From the NCBI GenBank assembly GCA_937896895.1, contig CALBNV010000078.1:1-64000 (forward strand): a stretch of 64,000 bases of DNA, in the 5' to 3' direction. Made by a program: the position numbers and the translations under genes. Every line of letters begins with the position of its first letter. Within the stretch, counting starts at the first letter, position 1. Of this stretch, positions 27,392-34,177 are shown piece by piece. This stretch comes from an uncultured Bacteroidales bacterium. GTDB taxonomy: Bacteria > Bacteroidota > Bacteroidia > Bacteroidales > F082. The notes beneath the pieces were generated by a model. The model did not search any database. It saw nothing but the letters and a program-made list of their open reading frames with translations, and was not told where the DNA came from.

Positions 27392-28810
27392 TTAATAAAA
27401 CAAATCATCAAGTACAACATTGTTGGCTGAAATTTCAGAATACATGTTTGTTTTTGTTCCGTATGTTGTTATAATTGTTATTTGGAATCCCTTGCGTTGC
27501 TTGGTTTCCGACATGAATGTTTCGGCACGGTGTATGATTTTGTTGTATTCATCTTTTTGAAGAGAATATTCGTTTCTGGAGAATTTGATTTCACAGATGC
27601 TGATGATGCCGTCTGCTCTGTCGATTATCAAGTCTATTTGGGCGGACGGTTCGGTGGATGTGCTGCGCCAGGAATAATATTCGGTGTGGATTCTGTCCAA
27701 GTGCATTGCGGAAAGAATCTGGTCGATGTGGCACATGCAGACTCGTTCGTATGCAAGGCCGTAGAATGTGCTGATTTGCGGCGATCCGATTTTGTTGCTC
27801 CAGAAATGCTTGTCGGTGCTTGGCTTCTTGCAAAAGGCATTATGGAATACCGTGTAGAAATCAATCATCTGGTAGATGCCGCCATTGTGTTTTGTGCCGT
27901 TGTTGTACATTCTTATGAAGTCGCAATATTGCAAGTCATCGAGCATGCGTGTTAGGTTGCCGCTTGTGGGTATGTTGAGTTTCTCTGAAATTTCGTTGCG
28001 TGTAAGTCCTTTCTTGTGTTCGCATAGAAGCCTGATTATTTCCATGTAACCGTTGGGATTCTTGTATAAAGAACTGAATAGGCGGCTGTATTCGTCTTTC
28101 ATTTCAGCCTCATCGCCGAAAAACAGTCTGTCGATATTGTTTGCCACACTGTCGTTGAAATCGATTTTGCTCAGATAATACGGTATGCCCCCCGTTGTCA
28201 TAAACATCTGAAGCATGTCCATTCTTGTCCAGCATGTCTTGTGGTTTTTCGCGTAGAGTTCTACTTGTTTCAATGTGAAAGGACGCAGGTGGATGCTGTG
28301 GGTTATTCTGTTGTGAAGGCCGCCTTTGTTGTTCACAATGTTTCTGAGCATCCACGATGTCGCCGAGCCGCAGACGACAAACATCATGTTGTCCATCCAT
28401 GAAGCTTTTCCGTTCCAGAAATAGTCGAGGGCGTGCGTGAAGCCTGAATGTTGGGTGTCGAAGCAGGGGAGTTCATCGATGAACACGACGATTCTTCCGT
28501 TTCGTCTTTTCTTTTTTGCAAGCAATGATGCAAGGACGTCGAACATGTCAATCCATGTCTTGGGTCTCGCTCCTGAATATCCGTGTGTCCGCAAGGCTGA
28601 AAAGAATGCACTCATTTCCTCTTCCCGGTTGCCGTCGATGATGCCAGTCGCGTAAAAGTCGAATTTGTCCTCAAAGTATTGTCTTACAAGGAAGGTCTTG
28701 CCAACTCTTCGTCTGCCGAATAAAGCAATGAATTCCGCTTTTCCGCTTGATTTGAAATTGTCGAGCAATTCAAATTCTCGTTCTCGCCCTATTATCTTTT
28801 CCATTGTCAT
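27392..28810 (-). CDS. AAA ATPase with C-terminal DUF234-like PD-(D/E)XK domain
   Basis: A 472-residue protein. The N-terminal P-loop ATPase has Walker A LFGRRRVGKTFLVRQYF and Walker B GRIVVFIDELPCFD, plus a sensor-like VVCGSATSWM. A winged-helix segment (LTRNEISEKLNIPTSGNLTRMLDDLQYCDFI) follows near residues 275-310. The C-terminal DUF234-like domain ends in SAQIDLIIDRADGIISICEIKFSRNEYSL, where Asp and E-x-K fit a PD-(D/E)XK nuclease site. This family is frequent in Bacteroidota and archaea and its function is unknown. The gene with its promoter is bracketed by two copies of a palindromic repeat. A second start at 28804 (MEKIIG) is possible. Confidence 0.85.
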   Translation of the reverse strand: MTMEKIIGREREFELLDNFKSSGKAEFIALFGRRRVGKTFLVRQYFEDKFDFYATGIIDGNREEEMSAFFSALRTHGYSGARPKTWIDMFDVLASLLAKKKRRNGRIVVFIDELPCFDTQHSGFTHALDYFWNGKASWMDNMMFVVCGSATSWMLRNIVNNKGGLHNRITHSIHLRPFTLKQVELYAKNHKTCWTRMDMLQMFMTTGGIPYYLSKIDFNDSVANNIDRLFFGDEAEMKDEYSRLFSSLYKNPNGYMEIIRLLCEHKKGLTRNEISEKLNIPTSGNLTRMLDDLQYCDFIRMYNNGTKHNGGIYQMIDFYTVFHNAFCKKPSTDKHFWSNKIGSPQISTFYGLAYERVCMCHIDQILSAMHLDRIHTEYYSWRSTSTEPSAQIDLIIDRADGIISICEIKFSRNEYSLQKDEYNKIIHRAETFMSETKQRKGFQITIITTYGTKTNMYSEISANNVVLDDLFY

Positions 28811-28831
28811 TCAATGTTTTGAAACAGGCTG

Positions 28832-28839
28832 CAAAGATA
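28832..28839 (-). promoter_or_regulatory. -7 box (TATCTTTG) for the AAA ATPase
   Basis: TATCTTTG followed by CAGCC on the minus strand, 21 bases before the start codon. The palindromic repeat copy B begins about 18 bases further upstream, at or beside the -33 position, where it could act as an operator. Confidence 0.6.
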
Positions 28840-28857
28840 ATGAAATTATTTTACATA

Positions 28858-28910
28858 AAGCCGAAACTTGTCCAAAATGCCTAAAAAAACGCAAGTTTGG
28901 ACAGGTTTTG
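28858..28910. repeat. Palindromic repeat, copy B (promoter side of the AAA ATPase gene)
   Basis: AAACTTGTCCAAA (28864-28876) pairs with TTTGGACAGGTTT (28896-28908), one mismatch, with the same 19-base loop length as copy A. Direct orientation relative to copy A. The remaining DNA up to 29252 is AT-rich and holds no gene that I can support. Confidence 0.85.
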
Positions 28911-29252
28911 CCGGATTGGATTATGTCATGAATGTAAATTTAATTGAAAAATCCGGTTTGTTTTTGTTTTGTCTTGATAAAAATTCATGTATTTGCCGTG
29001 TCATACTGAAAATATGACAAAACATATATAAAAGCGTTTTGCTTTATTTCTTCTGCTTGAAAATTTGGCGATTTAAAAGTAAATGAAGAAAAATAAGTAA
29101 GATGTTCATGCTTTGTGCGTGAGCTTTACTTGTTTCTGTATTAACTGGGTCACGCCAAATACCTCAAGCAGCGGAAACGAGTTGAGTTTCACGCTTTTTT
29201 TGTGCTTTGTCGGAAACAAGATGACAAAATACTGAAGCAAAAACTTTGTGAT

Positions 29253-29630
29253 ATGTCAACGTCAAACGAACGTATCATCTTGAACATCGGGAAGAGAATG
29301 GTTAAGGTTGCCGTGCATGAAATCCTGTATGTTGTCTGCGAAGACTACATCTGTTCTTTGACTGTGTCAGACGGTAGGACATATCAGGTTTCACGTTCAT
29401 TGCAGTCTGTCCATGAGGAGTTGGACGGTTGTGGATTTCAGTACATCAGCCGAGATGTGCTGGTAAACATGCACCATGTAGTGGAGCTTCAGCGCACATC
29501 TGCCAGAAAATGGTGCGCCAAAATGAGCGACGGAAGCGTGTTTTTCGTTGCTTCGAGGCGGCAGAAAGGCTTCATGGAGGCATTTCTGACTACACGTTCA
29601 CGAGCGAATACGACACGCTCACGTGAGTAA
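29253..29630 (+). CDS. Stand-alone LytTR DNA-binding regulator
   Basis: A 125-residue protein that consists of a LytTR domain only: ILNIGKRMVKVAVHEILYVVCEDYICSL, YQVSRSLQSVHEEL, and the diagnostic FQYISRDVLVNMHHVVELQ. No receiver or membrane segment. It sits just before a GG-leader peptide gene. Its last residues (TTRSRANTTRSRE) are encoded by phased DNA repeats that look like LytTR-type binding boxes, so the 3' end doubles as regulatory DNA. Start chosen at ATG 29253; a GTG at 29202 is in frame. Confidence 0.85.
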   Translation: MSTSNERIILNIGKRMVKVAVHEILYVVCEDYICSLTVSDGRTYQVSRSLQSVHEELDGCGFQYISRDVLVNMHHVVELQRTSARKWCAKMSDGSVFFVASRRQKGFMEAFLTTRSRANTTRSRE

Positions 29631-29644
29631 ACCTACACGCTCAC
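29592..29644 (+). promoter_or_regulatory. Three phased LytTR-type boxes upstream of the RiPP operon
   Basis: ACACGTTCAC at 29592-29601, ACACGCTCAC at 29613-29622 and ACACGCTCAC at 29635-29644, with starts 21 and 22 bp apart. Two direct repeats of about 9-10 bp with a 12-bp spacer is the binding layout known for AgrA-like LytTR proteins. The first two boxes lie inside the LytTR gene's 3' end. The last box ends 42 bp before a -7 box. The same arrangement recurs at 38642-38694. Confidence 0.7.
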
Positions 29645-29686
29645 GAAAAATAATGACACAGTTGTATTTTGTCGATTGAAAACATT

Positions 29687-29694
29687 TATTTTTG
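29687..29694 (+). promoter_or_regulatory. -7 box (TATTTTTG) of the RiPP operon
   Basis: TATTTTTG, 42 bp after the last LytTR-type box. The gap from here to the precursor peptide (29695-30013) holds a weak small frame (29791-29973) and no feature I can support further, except a TAAATTTG at 30001-30008 directly before the peptide start. Confidence 0.55.
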
Positions 29695-30013
29695 GGGAAG
29701 TAAGATTCGCAGACAATATTTTTTGAATGTCGCTGTTAGTAACATGTTATTTGCAGTCTCATTCAGAATGTGGTTGGTAAAAACGTAAACATGAATGAAA
29801 TTTGCAAAATAATAACCTTGACAAACATCTGGAGGCTCGGGAAAAACAACTTCAGCAGGTTGGTGCCTCGTCGGATGGATGATGCAGAGATGCTCTCTGA
29901 CGACGTTCCTGATTTGTTGGCAGGCAGTGATCGGGAAACCAGAGATGGCAGGCAAAAGGCAGCCAATAATTAAAATTATACATAAAAATTGTCGAAATAA
30001 TAAATTTGGAAAT

Positions 30014-30262
30014 ATGAAAAAAGACAAATTGATTCAAGAGTTTGAAAACTTGAAAATTGAAAATGCCAATAGCTTTGTTGGTGGTAAACATAATGAAAAC
30101 TTTTGCGATCGTGAAATATATGCATGGACCGCTGATCCCAACGGACCAGCAGGAAATGGGCAAATGGATCCAACTGGCAGATACCAACAGGTGTTCGATT
30201 TGGACCCCACAACCAATGATACAATTGTAGGAGACACAATTTCAAACCGTCCCAGGTGGTAA
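30014..30262 (+). CDS. RiPP precursor peptide with GG leader (grasp-with-spasm substrate)
   Basis: An 82-residue peptide. Leader: MKKDKLIQEFENLKIEN..., ending in the double-glycine site FVGG (Gly23-Gly24) expected for C39-peptidase cleavage. The predicted core of 58 residues (25-82) is rich in Asp, Thr, Asn, Pro and Gly, with a single Cys (Cys31) and repeated DPT/DP-N steps, ending NRPRW. Carboxylate and hydroxyl side chains are suitable for ATP-grasp-made ester or amide cross-links. The gene order (peptide, ATP-grasp, SPASM protein, C39 exporter, HlyD) assigns it as the substrate. The gene is followed by a strong hairpin. Confidence 0.8.
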   Translation: MKKDKLIQEFENLKIENANSFVGGKHNENFCDREIYAWTADPNGPAGNGQMDPTGRYQQVFDLDPTTNDTIVGDTISNRPRW

Positions 30263-30276
30263 TTTTAATTTTTACG

Positions 30277-30308
30277 ATTGCGTTGGGCGATATTTCGCCC
30301 AACGCAAT
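30277..30308 (+). terminator. Strong hairpin between precursor peptide and downstream genes
   Basis: ATTGCGTTGGGCG (30277-30289) and CGCCCAACGCAAT (30296-30308) form a perfect 13-bp stem with a 6-base loop. Only a short T run follows, so partial termination or 3'-end stabilisation of the peptide mRNA is more likely than a full stop. This would let the peptide be made in excess over its enzymes. Confidence 0.8.
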
Positions 30309-30325
30309 TTGACAGATACTCCACC

Positions 30326-31900
30326 ATGAAAAAAGTAAGCATATTCGTTTATCTGTTTGTAAGTTTTTCTTTCGTTTGGGCGCAGTATCCAAACGATGGT
30401 TTGTATTACAAAGCAAACATGGCTTATTGGACGCGCGATGATTCGGTAACCTATGCGCTTTATTCCAAGTTAGATTCCATCGAGCCAATTGATAGTTTTT
30501 ACGACTTGTGGAACTATTATTTTGCTTCCGAGATGATGGAAGACTCGTTGAAAAGCAAAGAATTGTTGTTCCGTCTGGTCGCAAAAGGTTTGGACAAAGG
30601 CGGAGTCGAGCAGGCTTTTTTACATGACATCGGATTGCATAAGCGTTCCTATTGGACCGAACTGGATTCCGTAATCAGCATCGCGGAGAGCAAAAGATGC
30701 CAGCCTTTCATTGATTCATTAGCGACGATGAGGGAAATTGACCAAGCCGTCAGGCAAAAACCATGGACGGACGAAAACAGAAGAAAAATGAGGGTCATTG
30801 ATTCAATTAACACTGTTAAACTCGAGTTGCTGATAGCACAATATGGTTTCCCGACATGGGAACTTGTCGGCCGCGACGGTGCTGAAAACGCATGGCTTAT
30901 CGCTCAGCATTCTGCAACGCTCTTGCCTTGGTATTTGAAACACTACAGACAAGCCGTGCAGGAAAACAATGCTGATATTCACTGTTTAGCACTTATGGAA
31001 GACAGATTTCTAATGCATCAAGGCCGTCCTCAGATCTATGGTACTCAATTAAGTTTTAGCGATTCTGCGGTTGGATTTCACCCAATAGCCGATGTGAAGC
31101 ATGTCAATGAACGCAGGTTTGCTGTTGGTTGGTGCCCCATTGAGAAGATTGCAAAAAGCCATGTTGGGGTTGATTCGGTTTTGATTTTCGCTGGAGATCT
31201 GGATTATTCAAATAATTATTATCCAAGTATTGTGAATTTGTATACTTCCCAACCAACTGATGAAAACGTTACGAGGAATTTTGTAATTGAGAAAACCACG
31301 ATGTATTGTTTCCCATGCGATTTGGAAGCGTTTTCCTGTCATTTGTTTGAGATTGAGAAAGACACTGCAAGGGCGGTAATCCAAGCCAAAAAGATTGTAC
31401 TATGTGGAAGGCGCATTGATGAGGAATGGAATTTACCCCAATTGTTGATGGATTCGGTAAGAGCAAATTACACCGAACTTCGTGCCGATTATGAAAGGAT
31501 GATAACCAGGGATGACGACATGATGCTTAATGCGATAACTTTTTTCGACACGCTTGTCAAGGTTTTGGAAAGTGGTTCTTATCCTCGTTACACCATCGAT
31601 GCGTGGAATGGAAACATCAAAAAACTTATTTCAACCAAGTCAAAAACATTGACAAAGAATGACTACGGTGCCTTTTTCGAATGGCTGTACAATCAAGTCG
31701 CTGTCGGTAACTATCATCTTTTCGACTACGCGGAATTGTATGATGAAGTGTATCATCGCCTATATGGGAAATCGTATTACGGGCAGAAACGTTTCGAGAA
31801 AAAAGTACGGATATATAAACCGAAGAATGTTGATGAGCGCCGCGCTGGAATAATGCTTCCGAGTTTGGAAATGTGGGAAAGAACAATGGAAATGTTGTGA
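30326..31900 (+). CDS. Exported DUF6624-like protein of the RiPP locus
   Basis: A 524-residue protein with signal peptide KKVSIFVYLFVSFSFVWAQ. The middle (about residues 130-260) has the DUF6624 pattern: GFPTWELVGRDGAENAWLIAQHS, LKHYRQAVQENNADIHCLALMEDRFLMHQGRPQIYGTQ. The C-terminal part is less clear. DUF6624 proteins have no established function; their repeated occurrence near peptide loci is my impression only. Start chosen at ATG 30326, just after the hairpin. It may act on, or protect against, the exported peptide in the periplasm. Confidence 0.7.
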   Translation: MKKVSIFVYLFVSFSFVWAQYPNDGLYYKANMAYWTRDDSVTYALYSKLDSIEPIDSFYDLWNYYFASEMMEDSLKSKELLFRLVAKGLDKGGVEQAFLHDIGLHKRSYWTELDSVISIAESKRCQPFIDSLATMREIDQAVRQKPWTDENRRKMRVIDSINTVKLELLIAQYGFPTWELVGRDGAENAWLIAQHSATLLPWYLKHYRQAVQENNADIHCLALMEDRFLMHQGRPQIYGTQLSFSDSAVGFHPIADVKHVNERRFAVGWCPIEKIAKSHVGVDSVLIFAGDLDYSNNYYPSIVNLYTSQPTDENVTRNFVIEKTTMYCFPCDLEAFSCHLFEIEKDTARAVIQAKKIVLCGRRIDEEWNLPQLLMDSVRANYTELRADYERMITRDDDMMLNAITFFDTLVKVLESGSYPRYTIDAWNGNIKKLISTKSKTLTKNDYGAFFEWLYNQVAVGNYHLFDYAELYDEVYHRLYGKSYYGQKRFEKKVRIYKPKNVDERRAGIMLPSLEMWERTMEML

Positions 31901-31934
31901 AAAATGATGGATGTTAATTTGATGCGTTAAAGAT

Positions 31935-32882
31935 ATGGTAGTAGTGTTTTCCATAAATGAAGATAATTCTACAGAAGATGTGGTTGATTGGTTTGACCAT
32001 TATGGAGAGAACTTTTATCGCATAAATAATATAGATGATATAAATTCTTTTATAGAAAAACATCAAATGTTATTGATTCCTGAAACGGAAAATGCAGTGA
32101 CTTCGGTATGGTATCGAAAATCTCCCTCAAAGTCTTTGACAACAAATGTCTTCAACAATCCAAATACTGACAGAAGTGTTAGATTGTTTGCTTATTCTGA
32201 GCAAAATGGCTTGTTTGAATCACTGTTCTCTTTGCTTGGAGAGAAGAAATGGCTAAACCATTGGTCGAATAGTTCTCCTGCAAAATTCCATCAATTGTTA
32301 CTGGCATCAAAATGTGGATTGAATGTCCCTGCTACGTATGTTACGAATTCCAAAGAACAATTATTGGATTTCATGTCACACCATGCCAGCATGATTGTTA
32401 AGCCTATACAAGATGTCGAATCCATTGAATTAGATGGGAAACGTTATTTTCAATACACAAAGGTACTTCACCGGGAAGATATTAACAGATTAAATAATAC
32501 ATTTTTTCCTGGCTTATTCCAAAAGGAAATTAAAAAGAATCTGGAAATCAGATCTTTCTATTTGGATGGCAAATTATATAGTATGGCGATATGCTCTTCA
32601 TTTGACAGGCAAACTCAAATGGATTTTCGCCGATATAATGACAAATATCCCAATAGGACTATTCCATACCAATTACCAAAAGAAATCGAAAAGAAGTTGA
32701 ACATCTTTATGGAGGAAATGAACTTAAACTGTGGCTCCATAGACTTGATATTGGATGATTCTGGAGATTACTATTTTTTGGAAGTAAACCCAGTTGGTCA
32801 ATTCGGAATGGTATCCTATCCATGCAATTATTATTTGGAAAGAAAAATAGCAAACTTTTTAATTCAATCAAATAATGAATAA
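31935..32882 (+). CDS. gwsG: ATP-grasp peptide maturase, grasp-with-spasm system
   Basis: A 315-residue protein. It has an N-terminal DWFDHYGENFYRIN pattern, as in microviridin/graspetide ligases (MvdD-like), then the ATP-grasp body: ASMIVKPIQDVESIELDGKRYFQYTK, FPGLFQKEIKKNLEIRSFYLDGKLYSMAI, and the Mg-binding end INCGSIDLILDDSGDYYFLEVNPVGQFG variant (NCGSIDLILDD, LEVNPVGQFG). It should form side-chain ester or amide bonds in the precursor core. Base composition is clearly more AT-rich than the exporter genes downstream. Its end overlaps a small frame that starts at 32875. Confidence 0.88.
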   Translation: MVVVFSINEDNSTEDVVDWFDHYGENFYRINNIDDINSFIEKHQMLLIPETENAVTSVWYRKSPSKSLTTNVFNNPNTDRSVRLFAYSEQNGLFESLFSLLGEKKWLNHWSNSSPAKFHQLLLASKCGLNVPATYVTNSKEQLLDFMSHHASMIVKPIQDVESIELDGKRYFQYTKVLHREDINRLNNTFFPGLFQKEIKKNLEIRSFYLDGKLYSMAICSSFDRQTQMDFRRYNDKYPNRTIPYQLPKEIEKKLNIFMEEMNLNCGSIDLILDDSGDYYFLEVNPVGQFGMVSYPCNYYLERKIANFLIQSNNE

Positions 32883-33048
32883 ATCGTTTAAGGAAATTGT
32901 ATATAAAAACAGGCTGCCCATCACTCTTTTGTTTATGGAAAATGTTGTTACAGAGAACACAAAACCATATATTTCCATAACCATTGATTATAAGAATGGT
33001 AAAAAAATGATCGCTCATGATTTTTACAAGCATATATCAACGTATTAA
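32875..33048 (+). CDS. Small overlapping frame between the two peptide maturases
   Basis: A 57-residue frame starting MNKSFKEIVYKNRLP. It overlaps the end of the ATP-grasp gene by 8 bases and the start of the SPASM gene by 32 bases, so it bridges two genes that would otherwise be separated by 134 bases. Its content (a beta-type segment PYISITIDYKNGKKMIAHDF) is protein-like. No family recognised. It may be a real small accessory protein (for instance a leader-binding factor) or a spacer frame. Confidence 0.45.
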   Translation: MNKSFKEIVYKNRLPITLLFMENVVTENTKPYISITIDYKNGKKMIAHDFYKHISTY

Positions 33049-34177
33049 AGAAAACAAGCCGTTGTATTTCCGCTTTTGGGCGAATTGCATCTTGGTAAAG
33101 GGCTACAAGAACGGCATCCTGTTTGATTTGCAAAGAGGACGAAGCGTGAATGTCTCGCGTCTCTTTTGCGAAACATACGAACGCTATAAAGGCGAATGCA
33201 TCAGTTCTGTTTTTAAAGATGAAAACTTTGATGAAAGGAAAGGCTATGTTAAAATGCTCGATTTCTTTATCAAAAACGACTTCGGAATCCTGACAGATGA
33301 CGTAAATACACTTCCTGATTTGTCAATGGAATATGACTCCCCTTTCTGGGCCACCAACGTCATCTTGGAGACAGACAGCGATGCCGACCCAGGTTTTATG
33401 CTTGATGTCATTGAAAAACTATCTCAAGGGCATGTCCAAGCCGTACAGATTAACGACTGCGGCCATATTACAGTTCAACAACTTAGAAGGATAGGGGAAA
33501 TCACAATCAACAGCCAACTTCATTACATCAACATATACACAAATTACAGAACAGCATATTCCCAAAAACAATTGAATTTCATATATAGGAACAACCGTTT
33601 TCGTAACATTATTTTTATGGGAGCTCCGAGAGAACGAGATTTCAACAATGAAGAAATGGGGTTGGCTAATATCGCTTACATGAAGAAGGTGATAGATTTT
33701 AAATGTTGTGGAAATGTCAGAAAAGATCTGTTTGTTTTCAATCAACCATTTTTCATCGAAGCTCACTCCTGCAACACATGTCTGAACCGCAAAATAAGTA
33801 TTGATAAAAACGGGGTGATAAAAAATTGTACATTAATGGAGAATGGATTCGGCAATATACAGGACTATTCGGTCAGAGAGATTGTAGATTTGCCTGGTTT
33901 TCAAAATTTGTGGAATCTTTCGAAAGACGAAATTGATGTTTGCAAAGATTGTGAATACAGATATATTTGCACTGATTGCCGCCATTTCATCAAAGACAAA
34001 GAAAACATCAAGTCCCAACCATCAAAATGCAAATACAACCCATACATCGGTAAGTGGGAGGGGGAAAATGGCTATGTTTCTGTAGAAGAATGTGGTAAAT
34101 ATTTACAAAACACAGGGTATATTCCTAATGAAGATATAATATGTGAATTAAATAAAAGAATCGAAAATACTCAATGA
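33017..34177 (+). CDS. gwsS: SPASM-domain peptide maturase, grasp-with-spasm system
   Basis: A 386-residue protein. The N-terminal part has the family opening LYFRFWANCILVKGYKNGILFDLQRGR. The C-terminal SPASM-type Cys set is visible: HSCNTCLNRKISIDKNGVIKNCTLMENGFGNI, VCKDCEYRYICTDCRHFI, SKCKYNPYIGKW. The radical-SAM CxxxCxxC motif is absent, as is usual for the SPASM partner in grasp-with-spasm systems, so it probably binds auxiliary Fe-S clusters without classical SAM cleavage. Its stop overlaps the exporter start (ATGA). Confidence 0.88.
   Translation: MIFTSIYQRIKENKPLYFRFWANCILVKGYKNGILFDLQRGRSVNVSRLFCETYERYKGECISSVFKDENFDERKGYVKMLDFFIKNDFGILTDDVNTLPDLSMEYDSPFWATNVILETDSDADPGFMLDVIEKLSQGHVQAVQINDCGHITVQQLRRIGEITINSQLHYINIYTNYRTAYSQKQLNFIYRNNRFRNIIFMGAPRERDFNNEEMGLANIAYMKKVIDFKCCGNVRKDLFVFNQPFFIEAHSCNTCLNRKISIDKNGVIKNCTLMENGFGNIQDYSVREIVDLPGFQNLWNLSKDEIDVCKDCEYRYICTDCRHFIKDKENIKSQPSKCKYNPYIGKWEGENGYVSVEECGKYLQNTGYIPNEDIICELNKRIENTQ

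Noticed and set aside
29770..29973. 67-residue frame between the LytTR gene and the precursor peptide
   Set aside because: Starts with GTG, has no leader-like GG site or family; may be an untranslated leader. Kept only as a remark.
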